From positions 729,171-793,170 of the forward strand of contig NW_025842141.1 in assembly GCF_002878395.1 (NCBI RefSeq): a stretch of DNA of 64,000 nucleotides, given 5' to 3'. The notes beneath the pieces are model-generated. The model ran no database searches. It worked only from the letters and a program-made list of their open reading frames with translations, and was not told the origin of the DNA. Position numbers and translations under genes: made by a program. This document shows, piece by piece, positions 23,543-35,939 of the stretch (position 1 is the first letter of the stretch; every line of letters begins with the position of its first letter). This DNA is from Capsicum annuum. Lineage: Eukaryota > Streptophyta > Magnoliopsida > Solanales > Solanaceae.

Positions 23543-25325
23543 ATAGACATTTGGGAGGTTGTGGTTCATACATACTATTTTTGAGTTGATTTTTATGCAT
23601 TATTGATTTTGCCGTAGACATGCATATGCATTCATCTCTTATTTCAAGGAATTGGTATTACTGATAAACTTGGATTCTTTATGAAAGAAAATGAACCATT
23701 TTATGTAAGATTGATTAAAGACTTTACCAACAAGTGATCTGATATTGTGAAATGATTTGACCAAGGAAATTTTTCACGATCCAACCGGTCATTATTCGTA
23801 CCCACCCTAACCAATGGCATGAGAACTATACTAATATCACCCATACTCTTTTAGGTGTTACTCTCTCATTCACATAATATAACTTCCAAAGTATTAATTT
23901 GATTCATAAAGGTTTTCATTTAAACAAACATCTTAGTCAATGACATCATCATCCATAAGGTGAATAGAGTGCGAAAACCTCTATTTGTTACAATTTTTGG
24001 AACCTGTAGCCACGTACAAGAACATCTAAGTCTGAAAAAAATCAAGAAATACTCCAAAACATAATTAAGAGAAATCATCTTATATTTGAAAGCAAGGGAC
24101 ATCTACATCGTAAGAAAATCTAAAGGTTGCCTAAACATGGCACTCACTCTTAAAAATCAGATCTAAACTGGTAACTATAACCGAGGTCATATGTCAACTG
24201 CTAGAAGATATGTTGCACTCAATAAAAACAAGAGTATAAGTAGTACTAGTACATCAACAAGTACTGGTAAGAATCATCGGTCGACTAACTTAACAATACA
24301 CAGTTAAGTAAGTCAAACAAGTATTAAAGTTATCATAACAAAACTCATAACTAATGAAATCAAGAAGACACTAGTCATGGATCACCATATAATTACAATT
24401 CACAAATGCACTTTCAAGGGAGCCATATTTAATCATGTTTGTCAACCATTTATCATCACATACATTCATCAAAATAGAACTCAATCCATATGAATGAGTG
24501 CATATATGCAAGATGTGTGCATCATCTCTTCCCCATCTCATTCTCATCATCATAACATAATGTGCAGGCGTGGTAACTAATCCATTATCACAATATACCA
24601 TATTCATAATGGCATGGTACCCGACCCGTCATCACAAATCATCAACACAATGCAAATGAAATGTAATAAAGTCATTAAATCACAAGTCATTCTAGAAGGC
24701 AATCACAGATGTCAAGTTCACAAAAATGCACAAAGCTAATAAAACCTAAGTGTTACCGCAAACCATAGCCTACCTCAATTCCTTTTCTCAAAGTCACCTT
24801 AAAGTCACAGTTTTCCCCATTTTAACTATTAGGGATAAAAAATTACTGATTTTAGGCATACACTTATCCTATTTTATTATCTTAGGGTTTCTATTTCTTA
24901 ACCTTATTGATTTTACTTGAATTAGCATAAACAACTATAATTCTATTACCGTTAGTGTTTTCTAACACCCTAGGATCATTATTTACTAAAATTATACACA
25001 TTCCCATCACTTTACATTAATTTCTACAACTAGGGTTAAACCTCAAAATACACCATTAATTCATTAATTCCTATACTCGTTGACTATCTAATTATCATAT
25101 TGATCCCCACTATTACCAACCATATTAACACTATATTTCTTTTGACCATTATATCATCAAAAATAAGCCAACTAGACTAGCCTTGAATTCCTCAAAATTT
25201 TACTAAGGGGAGTTTGGGAGGAAATTTCTACCTCCTATTTCTGCATAATGATATTTTGGATTGCTACATAATGCCAATTTACCAGTCATTCATCCCCAAA
25301 TGACAATAAACCTAAAACATAATAA
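23543..25325 (-). repeat. LTR-like non-coding tract, inverted
   Basis: After about 230 bp of flank, a reversed LTR seems to start near 23774 (TCACGATCCAACCGG). On the minus strand the part near 24770 gives GAGGTAGGCTATGG, close to GAGGTAGGTTATGG at 45935. That is the conserved leader of the LTR family at 42666-45531 and 45532-55916. I infer the 3' LTR of the minus-strand element whose pol end follows at 25330. No gene is seen. Confidence 0.5.
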
Positions 25326-25329
25326 CTGG

Positions 25330-25985
25330 AATAGAATGTACCTGAGTCAATGAAAAGGTATGGATACCACTTACGCATGTCCACTTCTGTCTCCTATATA
25401 ACCTCTTCTATGACATAGTTTCTCCACTAAAACTTTACATAAAAAATAACTCATCTCCTCAACTTCCTCACATCTTTAGCTAGAATAGAAATCGACTCCT
25501 TTTCATAGGATAGTTCCTTACCAAAGAGTTTTGGGTCTCAATAAATAATATAGTCACCATATCTATTGTACTTATTTAACATTGATATATGGAATGCGGG
25601 GTGAAACCCAGACATAATATGGGGTAAGGCCAACTTTTGTAATACCAATCCCACTTCCTTCAACACTGCAAAGGGCCCTATGTACCTTGGGCTCAACTTA
25701 CCTTATTTTTGAATTGCATCACACCCTTCATTAACGATATCTTTTAGAGTGCTTTCTCCCCCTTCTCGAAAGTCGTGTCTCTCACATTTTTGACATATTC
25801 TTTTTGTTAGCTTTGAGCCGCTATTAGCTTCTCCTATATGAATCTCCCTATTTCTATACTGAGCATGTCAAGGCCCCAAGGTCTCACCACTAATAAATCA
25901 AACCATCCCATTGGGGACCTATATCATATATGCCTTAAAAGAGGCCTTGTCAATACTAGAATGGTAGCATTATTGTAGAAAAATT
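25330..25985 (-). pseudogene. pol: Ty3/gypsy integrase C-terminal fragment
   Basis: The minus strand encodes the end of a chromovirus integrase. Near 25975 it starts with YNNATILV, then a decayed core edge. At 25575-25715 come LSPRYIGPFAVLKEVGLV and LALPHIMSGFHPAFHISML, the GPY/F region, followed by remains of the chromodomain tail toward 25340. Stops occur throughout. Everything upstream of this point (gag to the integrase core) is missing, so this is a truncated remnant, probably paired with the reversed LTR on its left. Confidence 0.75.
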
Positions 25986-26329
25986 AACGCAGTGGTAATT
26001 ATTGGTCTCACTGACCCCTGAAATCCATAACACAAGCCCAAATATATAATGACTTGATTTTTGGCAATTTTTGTGAATTATTCATTTCAAAGTTATTTGA
26101 CCATTTTACCTCCCCCAAAGGCTGTATTGTGGTATTTTTTGGTGTGGGGATCATTATCATGGATCCCAATGCATTTTAGTGTGATTTATACAAGTTTATA
26201 GTTTTTATAGGTCAAAAAGGTTTATTAGTTGACTTAAGTCAATATTCCTTTATTTGTACATCAAATGTCAAAACTAACTACGCTAGCAGATCCGAAACAT
26301 TGATTTTAGGTTTGTAACATGATTGGCGT
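25986..26329 (+). repeat. LTR of host element, left part (split by element III)
   Basis: Non-coding. Its end (GCAGATCCGAAACATTGATT onward) resembles 42946-42990, and the DNA resuming at 42666 resembles 43000 onward. The two pieces therefore fit together as one LTR carrying a roughly 300-bp internal repeat, into which element III inserted. GGCGT at 26325-26329 and GGCAT at 42666-42670 look like a target duplication with one mismatch. The outer left boundary is approximate. Confidence 0.6.
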
Positions 26330-27699
26330 GTAATAATTCTCAACTTACACCATTATTTTGATGTAAGGTGATCATCAACAATATATACCCAACAAGAGTC
26401 GTGGTCGAATCCACAAAGAGTGTGAACTAGTTTTCGATACCTATGTGGGTTGAGAGTTAACTAGGTGTTAACTATAATGTAAAACTAAAACAAAACATAT
26501 AAGTGAATTAGGGGGGATTGAATGTTGAAATTTGCTTAAAACAATCAACAAAGCATACTAATACAAGATCAAACTATTGTAAGTTTATCAAATTACAAAA
26601 GATATTGGGGTTATGTTCTCCTAAGTAGTGTTTATGCATTGGTAATAAAGAGTTAGTCCAATTTTGACCAAGGGTTCTCGGTAGGCTAGATTTAGGGTCT
26701 TAGTGTCAACCTTTCGTTAGAACACTAAATTTCACTCAAGAATTCTTTCAAATACCTCATCAAAATGCCAAACTTACTAATCTAATACCTCAACCTAGCA
26801 TCCTTATTTCTAAGATTATACTATTGAAGCTATCTAATTCGCATAATATCCTTATTTCTAAGATAATGATAAGGAAGAAGCTAAATTAAATTATTGTTCA
26901 CAATTACTCTTCACCAACACCCCTCTTTCAAGAAAGATGTAGGATCCAAAATAATTTGACCCATAATTATAAATTCACGCATGGATAATGAGGAAAATAC
27001 AAAACAATTAACCAATTTGTTAGACTAACAATCAACACCTAAGTGTTATACAAAACCTAACCAAACATAACCCAAGATATGAATTTATCTACTCATGAAA
27101 TTAAAGAAACAGAATATACCCAAATTGGCTTTAACTTCAGCCATTGAAGAGTAAAACAAGAATAAATCTAATCTTCAAATTCAATTCACAACTAAAATAT
27201 TTCTTGCAATTTAAACCACAAATTTTTTATCAGCTCCCAAAAACTCAAAAATTAGATGATAGAAAAATCTCTCTCGTAAAATAGTTTTGCCATTTTTTGA
27301 TTTTGGGATCTAGCTCCGTGAAATTCTATTTCTTCCCCCTGTAACTTTCCTGCTCTACTGCGATCGCCATCTCTTGACCGCGTTCATGACTAATGTGATC
27401 ATGGTTGTCCTCTCGTGATCTCCCTCCAGTTAACTTATTGACTTGTCACAGTTGTGAACCCTAGGCCGTGATCGTAGTACCTGAGGGTCAACTCCTAGGC
27501 CTGAATTTCAGCTTTGGTCCCTTTTGCTCTTATTTATATCTTCCAATTTTGTATCATCTTATTTTCATCAGGTTTTTTACATGATCACCAATAATGGAAA
27601 TTAGTGCATTTCAATGATAATTATCCTCATATACCTAATTATTCCATCATAGTGTGCTAAAATTTGGATGTAAATGAGTGGAAAATTTACCACTCATCA
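26330..27699 (-). repeat. Element III 3' LTR
   Basis: 1.37 kb. The plus-strand text from ATAATTCTCAACTTACACC parallels 37579 onward, and the text from TTTTGATTTTGGGATC (27295) parallels 42256 onward. A minus-strand TATA box (plus-strand TATTTATA, 27531-27538) lies near GC-rich short repeats at 27355-27480 (GCGATCGCC, GTGATCATGG, CCGTGATCG). Confidence 0.85.
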
Positions 27700-27715
27700 A
27701 CACCCCAACTTAAAA
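27700..27715 (-). promoter_or_regulatory. Element III polypurine tract
   Basis: The plus-strand ACACCCCAACTTAAAA is, in reverse, TTTTAAGTTGGGGTGT, abutting the LTR. It has the usual form of an Athila-type plus-strand primer. Confidence 0.75.
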
Positions 27716-29860
27716 CTTTTATTTTCCTCAAGAAACATTACTCCACACTCTAAGAGACTACTCAATTATAAGACCACTCTTACAACCAAATGATCACAAT
27801 GATTCCAAACTCGATTAGCACAACCAATTAGCCCTTAAGCATGGGAAAAACTATTCGTGCGAATCCCCTCAAAATCAATCACACTTTTAAGGATGCAAAA
27901 GACTTTTAAGAATAATTAAGTAACAACTAATAACTATCTAGAAGTGACTCTCAATCAATAGTGACTCACTACACTACTTTGCTTCATTTTTTAAATATGA
28001 CAACCTCACCAACCTCAATTAGTTTACATGCCTCCTCATGAAGGAAAGTCCCAACACAGTAAATTTAAACCATGCATCAAGGGACAAATGTGCAAGGACT
28101 CATGCTCATAAAGAATCCCTTAATATAAACAAGTATCATGCCATATGCTTGCCGTTATTTTCAATCGCCAATAACTCAACGATACTTAGTTAGATATCTC
28201 GAGGGACTTTTTCAAGATTGTAATGAAGGCTCGGGGAAGGGTAGGATAAACCTTTGGGATAAAAGTGACTACACCTTCCTTGAACTCCACATAAGACACT
28301 ATTAAGGAAAAATTTGGGCCATGGTCAACTTCATTCATTCTTAATTCACTCATGTGTCTTCCTTTACCACATTGACTCACCCACTAATCGAAAACATGTT
28401 CTTTTTATTTCTTTCCTTTGCACAGTTATGCTTTTCTTTCCCTTGTTGAACCTTTTCTTATTCTCAATTTGTTCTCATTCTAAAATTTTAGGCACTCTCT
28501 TATAATACCATGTACCAAGATCACCTCTTTCAAGATTTACCACCACCAACTTAGGCTTTTAGCCTTAAGTTGCATTTTTAAATTCAAGGGCGGTAGGGTT
28601 CACATGAGGGATAAAATTCAAATAGATTAATGCTTGTAATGTGGTTGCCGAAGAAAGGTCCAAAGGCTAAAAAGGGGACACTAGCGATTCCATTCTAGCA
28701 TGAGTAGGTTTTTTTCAAGCTAAAATGGTTTTCCATGATTAAAAAAAGGCCAAAGATCATTCCTCTAACCATGTGTAATTAAGATTAGCTTTGAAAGACC
28801 AATGAGGCAAGTTTTATAGGATATAAGTGAGCATGAGAATAAATCAACTAAACTCATTGCACATGGCATGCAAACATTTCATGAAGGATAAATCGCATTT
28901 CCTACTAAAGAAAAAAGGAATTATCTACAAATCACTACTTACTAAAGAATTTGGAGTCACAAAAAGAGGGTAAAGCGTTGTTCCAAGATTATTCACGTCC
29001 ATGCCCTTGATTTATATAAAAAAATTTGGATGGAGGGGGGACGTCCATTTCGTCTTTCACCATGATATAGCTACTGTTAGCACCAAATTAAGCCATTATC
29101 TCACTTTTCATCTCCCGTAAGGCAAACTGCATGGTTAATCCAACTTTACCATAGGAGGAATAGTAATCCAAAATCTATAATTCCATGGGTACTCAGACTT
29201 CCCCTACATCTATGGCTCAAATCCCTAACACAATGATTTTTCCTTAAGAATGTTGTCACTCAATCTATCATAGGGAACAGTTCATCCAATACCATTATTA
29301 AGAAAATTAAAATCTAGAAATGAAAAAAATTAATTCACAAAATCTGCATGCTCAGTTGAACTAAATTCACATATTTTAACCAAAATTTGAATATTGCAAA
29401 TCAATGTGCACACTCACAAGGGAAACACCCCCCCCCCCCAACTAAAGGATTTACAGTGTCCTCACTAAAAGGCATAAGAAGGGTAAAAGGGCTCATTGAA
29501 ACTGCATCGTGAACTAATGTGAAAGTTGGACACGCTGTCGAAATCGCGACATAATTAGTGAAATCAAAGTACCATGAATGCAATCCTTGGGTTGCGATCA
29601 CGATACCATAACTACAGTCCTTGGATTTCAATTGCGATACTTGAGTCATTCTGCTCCCTATTTTGCCTTATTATTTTCCATGGCTTCCATACTTCTAAAC
29701 TCAATTGTCCAATAGTTTTGGCTTTTAATCTGCTTAAAACGCCTATAAAACATCAAAACTATATGAATTAACCAAAAATACATGGCCCAAACTAGAAAAT
29801 GATGGGTTGCCTTCTATCCAGCGCCTGATTTACCATCATGGCATGATGTTTTTTTATCAA
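27716..29860 (-). other. Element III 3' spacer between integrase and LTR
   Basis: 2.1 kb where Athila elements often carry an extra, env-like ORF. I see no such ORF. The open frames at 28186-28380, 28314-28505, 29401-29649 and 29574-29771 have no recognisable motif. A run of 12 C lies at 29428-29439, poly-G on the element's coding strand and resembling a second polypurine tract. CAATTGCGAT-like motifs occur at 29530-29640. Confidence 0.6.
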
Positions 29861-29869
29861 CATTGAGGG

Positions 29870-31160
29870 TCCATAAACCGCAATAACTCAATCTTGGCCG
29901 CCTTGAGTACACCTACATTGTAGCGCTTCAACCTTTTCCCACTTACTATAAATCTCTTTTTCTCAGGTTCCTCTAACTCGATAGCACCACTAGGGTAAAC
30001 ATTTGTAATCACAAAGGGACCTGAGAACTTGGTTCAAAGCTTACCCACAAAAAGCTACAAGTGAGAGTTGTAGAGGAGTACACCATCGCCCATATGAAAC
30101 TCCCGCTTTAGGATCTTAGTATCCTGCCACTTCTTCATTTTTTCCTTATATAAAGAGAAAGTTTCATAAGCCTTGAGTCAAAAATACTCCAACTCATGAA
30201 GTTAGTGAACCTTGACTTAGATACCTTTTCCCAATCCATATTTAATTTCTTCAACGCCCACAAAGGATTATGCTTAAGTTCAACAGGTAAGTGACATGCC
30301 TTTACAAACACCAATTGGTATGGGGACATACCAATTGGGGTTTTGTAGGCTGTCCTATATGCCCAAAGTGCATCATCAAGTTGTCATCCCTAATTTGTTC
30401 GGCCAATATTCATGGTTTTCTCAAGGATAGATTTGATTCCCAATTGGACAACTTAACTTGGCCACTCAATTGGGGTGATATAGGGTAGCAAACTTGTGTT
30501 TCTCCTTATATTTGTCAAAGAGAGCACCAAAAACCCGATTGCAAAAATATGAGCATCCATTGCTTATAATGGCTCGCGGTGTTTTGAACCTTATAAAAAT
30601 GTATTTCTTCAAGAAGTAGGTAATGATTTTTCTCTCGTTGTTACGAAGAGTATGGCCTCTACACCTTTGGATACATAATCAACCACTACAGAGATGTATT
30701 TATTACCAAAAGATCTTACAAATGGGTACATGAAATTAATGCCCCATATGTCGAATAGTTCGACTTCGAGATTGGGTTTAAGAGGCATATCATGACTTCT
30801 TGAAATGCCACCTTGAAATTGACATTGATGATATGCTTTGACCATTTCAATGGCATATCTTTTAATGGTGGGTTAATAATAACCATATTGAAGAAATTTT
30901 GCAGTGGTTAGAATCACCAAAGTGACCACCTAAAAGAGAGGAGTGACACACTTCAAGGATATCTTTCATTTCCACTTCCATAACACAATGAAAAATCATA
31001 CCATACGCACATTCCCAAAATAGAAAGGGCTCATCCAGAAAATACTTATTTACATTGAATAAAAACAACTTTCTTTGATGATAACTAAGATCCTTAGAAG
31101 TACACCACTTACTACCTAATTACAAAAATTTGTATACCAAGGTGCAACATTTCTTGAGAT
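29870..31160 (-). pseudogene. pol: Element III integrase (degenerate)
   Basis: Read from right to left. The zinc-binding part (31068-30862) includes LEVCHSSLLGGHFGDSNHC. The core (30845-30609) carries LKPNLEVELFDIWGINFM and FGNKYISVVVDYVSK. The block near 30580 reads PRAIISNGCSYFC, where the family has aspartate at the position of the asparagine, so a catalytic Asp appears lost. Then come [20 protein letters not shown] (30329-30135) and the C-terminal FSGPFVITNVYPSGAIELEE near 29985-30030. Frameshifts and stops separate the blocks. The sequence style is Athila-like. Confidence 0.85.
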
Positions 31161-31239
31161 TTACATGACTAGCTCATCAGTAAAGGTGTCATTGATCTCA
31201 ATCTCACCCCACTTCTTATGAGTATTTTCAAGGTAGGAA

Positions 31240-31720
31240 AGTGATTGATTACTTGGTTTTCACAACCCTTCGGATCCTTCACCTTAAAATCAAAATCTTT
31301 GAAAAGAAATATCCACATAATAAAGCACTATTTAGAGTCTTTCTTCATCATGAGGTATCCAAGGGTGGCATGGTTCATATGCACAATAAATTTTGTTCCC
31401 AACAAGTATGCTCTAAATTTTTCAAAAGTATAGACCATCGCAAGAAAATTTTTCTTTGTAACCATATAGTTACGTTGGGCATCATTCAATGATTTGCTTG
31501 CATAGTAGATGGGATGAAACAATGTCTTATTTAGTTGTCTTAAAACTACACCAAGAGCAACACCACTTGCATCATACATTATTTTAAAGGGTGAAGACCA
31601 ATTTGGGTCAACAGTAATAGGAGCCACAACAAAAAGTTCTTTGAGATAATTAAATGCCTTCAAACACTCATCATCAAACTCAAATTTACTCTTTTTCTAG
31701 GAGTTTGCACAAGGGATGTG
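31240..31720 (-). pseudogene. pol: Element III RNase H (degenerate)
   Basis: The open stretch 31663-31328 reads KELFVVAPITVDPNWSSPF, then IMYDASGVALGVVLRQ, YYASKSLNDAQRNY and FEKFRAYLLGTKFIV. These are the core blocks of a Ty3 RNase H domain. The first catalytic aspartate (YDAS) is present. A sense-direction open frame (31241-31492) is only its antisense shadow. It connects downstream to integrase with stops. Confidence 0.85.
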
Positions 31721-31829
31721 CAATATTTGTGAAATCTTTGATGAATCTTTAATAGAAACCTGTATGACCAAGGAAGCTTCTCATACCCTTCATAGAGAGG
31801 GGAGGAGGAAACTTAGAAATTACCTCAAC

Positions 31830-32488
31830 TTTTACTTAATCCATTTGAATACCATCCACCAAGATTTCATGACCAAGCATACTTCCCTCCATAACCATAA
31901 AGTGGTATTTTTCCCAATTCGAGATTAGATTAGTCTCCACACACCTTTTAAGAACTTTGCTTAAGTGAGCAAGGCATGACTCAAATGAATCACCTACTAT
32001 GGAGGAGTCATCCATGAATACCTCCATTGAACCCTCTACCATATCCACAAAATTAGCTAGCAAGCATTGTTGGAACATTGTCGGAGCATTATATAACCCA
32101 AAAGTCATGCTCTTGAAAGAAAATATTCCATAGGTTCAAGTGAAAGTTGTGTTTTGTTGGTCTTCTGGGGCAATGAAAATTTGATTATACCTTGAATAAC
32201 CATCAAGAAAGCAATACTACCACACCAGGCTATCCTATCTAACATTTGATCGATAAAGTTCATGGAGAATTGGTCCTTCCCAGTCCATAAGTTCAAATTG
32301 CGGTAGTCCATACATACCCTCCATCCTGTGACTAGATAGATGGGGAAAAGGTCATTATTATCACTAGGAACTACCGTTATTCCACCCTTTTTTGGGACAC
32401 ATTACATAAGACTCACCCACATACTATTTAAAATTAGGCAAATAACACCTACATCAAGCCACTTTATGATTTCCCTCTTTACCACTTC
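31830..32488 (-). pseudogene. pol: Element III reverse transcriptase (degenerate)
   Basis: Pieces in order on the minus strand are MDYRNLNLWTGKDQFSMNFI (32311), IDQMLDRIAW, then MTFGLYNAPTMFQQCLLANF (32108), EVFMDDSSIVGDSFESCLAH and CHFMV-like text ending GHEILVDGI. The palm motif is FMDDSSIVGDS, both aspartates present. It is split into at least two frames and has stops. The FMDD palm and flanks match the Athila/Tat branch, unlike the FIDDILVYS type in element I. Confidence 0.85.
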
Positions 32489-32835
32489 TTAAATTGGTGG
32501 GTTGAGTCTCCTTTGGTGTTTCACACTTAGGACATGATCAACTTCCAACTTGATTTTGTGGGAATAAATTTTGGGTGCTATGCCTATAATATCCGCTATA
32601 GTCCATCCGAAGGCATGGATGTACTTCTTCACAATATCTTTCAAGGCTTTCACTTGGCAAGGCTCAAGATCACCCATGATAATAATTAGCAATGTGTTAT
32701 GATCTCCCAAGAATACATACCGAATGTGAGAAGGAAATAGTTTTAACTCAAGTTGGGGAGGTTCAATGATGGATGGCTTGGAGGGTAAACTTTCACAATT
32801 CTTCAAGTCAAGGTCCAATTTGTCTAAATTCTTGG
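32489..32835 (-). pseudogene. pol: Element III PR-RT linker
   Basis: The minus-strand stretch contains NLDKLDLDLKNCESLPSKPS, IEPPQLELKLFPSHIRYVFL, AFGWTIADIIGIAPKIYSHK and HQRRLNPPI, the conserved run just before RT in this lineage. It is cut at 32835 by the inserted LTR. The matching upstream part resumes right of that LTR at 35226, so the two were one frame. The few codons read beyond 32836 belong to the inserted LTR. Confidence 0.8.
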
Positions 32836-35225
32836 TGTAATATCCAAAACCCGTCAATGAAAAAACTACCTCATCATACCCTTCAATCTCTCTACTTTTA
32901 GAGTATAAGACCCTGCAAAATCCTAGTCGTTTGAGTCATTTAAAGTATGCCCAAAAGAGGTTCCAGACTTGGACAATTTCAACTAAGTGTTAGGACTTAT
33001 CATTTCTAAAGCCCTCAAATTTTGAGGACCTTACCGACCTCATAAAGTTAGTTTTTAAGTTGATTTATAATTGAGGAAGTCAATAGTACATCTTAGGTGA
33101 GTTTTGGAATTTTTGGACAAGCGTAAGGGCATGTTTAAAACTCCAAAATAGGGGATCAGGGCGATTAGCCTGTGATACCCTGCCAAGTTCAGTGCTGGGG
33201 GGAGGCTGCGATGTAGACCATAGAGCCCATCACAGAGCAGTGCTCTAAATCTGCGGTGCCCTAGTAAGTCTGGTCTGGGTAATTTCTATAGTTTTGTTCT
33301 ATATTTTAAGGGCAAATGGGTCATTGTCCCTTCACACAATAGGTCCATAACACAGGATTAAAGGTCCAAATAGCATAATTTTTCATCCTTTTCACAAAAT
33401 TCTCTAAGGAACAAGCCCTAGTTTCATCAAGCTCAAGAATCAAGTCTGAAGAACTCACCACAATCTCTATGAAATTAACAATCAAGGTATGTTAGGTGTT
33501 CTACCAAGGATTTCCTTACATCCTCGGAGTTCAAGAACCTTTTTTAAAACTACAAGTTGATTGCTTTCATGAATTTCATGTTGAATTTGATTGTATTCAT
33601 GATTATGATGTTAACTGGATTTCTAATCCATGATTTATTATAAGTTTCATGTGAAGTAATTAATATGTGTGTAGTGTTATGTGGATATAAGTTTAAACCC
33701 CCTTGAATTTGTGAGTTAGGATTGTGATCATGATGCTTGCATGTTGATTATTATTATAGGCATAAAGCATGCTCCCCAAGTGTTTTATTAAGTGTTCATG
33801 TGAGTTGGAGGGTGAAATCATGACATAATAGTATGCGCACAAGCTCATGCCTCTCAAGTGTTTGATAAAATGTCTAAATAAAAGTATTGTTAACAAGAAA
33901 CTATTGTTATACTGTTATGATCATGCCATGTTTTACTTTCAATGTTATCGAGTCCTGAGGGTATTCAATACCAGAAAATCTAATTGTTTCCTTAGAATTT
34001 TAGTAGCTATAGAAAAGTCTCAAAAATGTCATGAACAGTAATACTCAGTCAGTTACAAAACTTAGTGAACTTAGTCTAGTTCAGTTAGACATCACAAATA
34101 GTAACAGTTTAGTGAAGCCTAGAATAGTCTAGAAATCAGTTTAGTGTCTATTCAGTTGGGAGTAGGATTCAGCACTGAGCGAACCCAGGGATGGGGGCAT
34201 TTATTCCAATAGAGGGTTTAACCCTTAGTAGCAATCCCTGCATTAGAGAACTACATAGCCAGCGTAGGTTGAGATATCTTCCTACCAGACAAGGGTTGAT
34301 ACATCTCATATGTGTCTTCCTATCACATATGGTTAACTCACAGCCATTGTTAGTATCCCTTGGCAAGGTGCTAACACCCTTTCAACTGGGATCACAGGTT
34401 AGACCCCAACTCAATTTATAATCAGGGTATGTCAGTTTGATAAACAATCCCACTATTTTAGTTTTAGTTTCAGATTTAGTATAAAACCTCAATTAAGTTT
34501 TCAGAATCGGGACTGTTAGACACAGTCACCCAGCTCAGTATGGAACTAAGTTCATTTCTACAAAATCAGGAATGTTAGAAACAATCATTATTTATTAGTG
34601 ATCTTAGTTACAGTAAAGTAGATTTACATGCAGCATTGCATACTTAGTATTTATAGCAGTTTCAGATATACATGTACCCTTATTTAGTTAGATTCATGTT
34701 ACTCAGTCAATTATTGTTCATGCATATGAAACTTTGCATATTACAATACCTCACTTAGCATATCAGTAAATTCAAAGTACTGACACATACTCTTTCTTTT
34801 GTACTATGATGTCTTATATCATAGGTTCAGACGCATGGGCTCCTGACCGTACTTAACAGCCCAGACTTACAACAATAAATTTAATGGTGAGTCCTCATAG
34901 TTTGAGGACAATGTTACTATTTCATTATTTTATTATTCAATATATTTAGTAGTCAGAGTTAGTTGGGGACTTGTCCCATCAACTCCATATTCAGATAGTT
35001 AGAGGCTTTCAGACTGGACTATTTTAGATAGATGATCTGTTTTTAGTATTTAGTTATTAGTATTTGATTTCAGTTATGAACCTTATGGTAGATTCGGCCT
35101 AATTTCTGCATTATTATAGTGTTATTATTCAGTTATTGTAGCAGGTAATAGTTATGGGTTACCTTGTGGTCTTTCCAGGACCGTAAACACCGTGTGACAT
35201 CTAGAGTACAAACTCAGGCGTTACA
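32836..35225 (+). mobile_element. Solo LTR inside element III pol
   Basis: 2.39 kb, beginning TGTAATATCC and ending GGCGTTACA, inserted opposite to the coding direction of element III. Its end section (near 34810-35225, TTATATCATAGGTTCAGACG onward) matches, in reverse, the truncated LTR of element IV at 41791-42255, so both are one family. Parts near 34150-34440 resemble element II LTRs in reverse. The flanks CTTGG (left) and CGAAG (right) do not match as a target duplication. Open frames at 33847-34041 and 34191-34421 carry no known motif. Confidence 0.75.
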
Positions 35226-35800
35226 CGAAGTTCCACAATATACCCACTAAAGGGTCATTCACAAGATCTACATCAATTGTGTTCATCACTTTATCATCAA
35301 TGATATTAATCACCGAGATCACTATAAGTCCATAGGTTGCTTCATGGCTTTGTATACATTGAAGGTGACCTCCTTGTTATTTACCCAAAATATCATCTCA
35401 CCACACTCCACATCGACTAATGTCCTTCCAATGGATAGAAAAGTTCTACCAAGAATGATAGGAACTTCATGATCAATAGTATAATTGAGAACAACAAAGT
35501 CAACAAGAAAGATATATTGAGCAACTTTCACCAATAGATCATATAACACCCTAATGGGTTTTGTGATTGAGCGATCATCCATCAATCGACTCATGGTTGT
35601 AGGCTTAGAGGTACCTAAACCCAACTTGAAAAACATAACAAATGACATCAAGTTGATTCTTGCCCCAAGGTCATACAAGGTTTTAGTGAATTTGAACATC
35701 CTGATGGTGCATGGGATGATGAATGCCCTTGAGTCTTCTTTATTCAATGCAATTATGCTTAACATGATAGCACTACAATTATGAGTCACCTCTGTTGTTT
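35226..35800 (-). pseudogene. Element III protease (degenerate)
   Basis: The 155-codon open frame 35789-35322 contains KTLYDLGARINLMSFVMF, the active-site region (DLGA) of an Athila-type aspartic protease, then RLMDDRSITKPIRVLYDLLV and EVPIILGRTFLSIGRTLVDV. This is one of the better preserved parts of the element. It resembles element V's protease at 48541-48970 block by block. It ends near the inserted LTR at 35225. Confidence 0.85.
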
Positions 35801-35939
35801 CTCACTCCACAACTTTCATTTTAGATATCAAGTTTTTCATGAATTTGGCATACCCCGACATTTCTTGTAAAGCTTCTATCAATGGAATATTGATGGATAG
35901 ATTGCTATATTTCATAGTAAAATTGTTGAACTTGGAATT

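Noticed and set aside
27716..29860. Possible env-like ORF of an Athila element
   Set aside because: Expected position, but no open frame over about 80 codons and no signal or membrane pattern that holds together.
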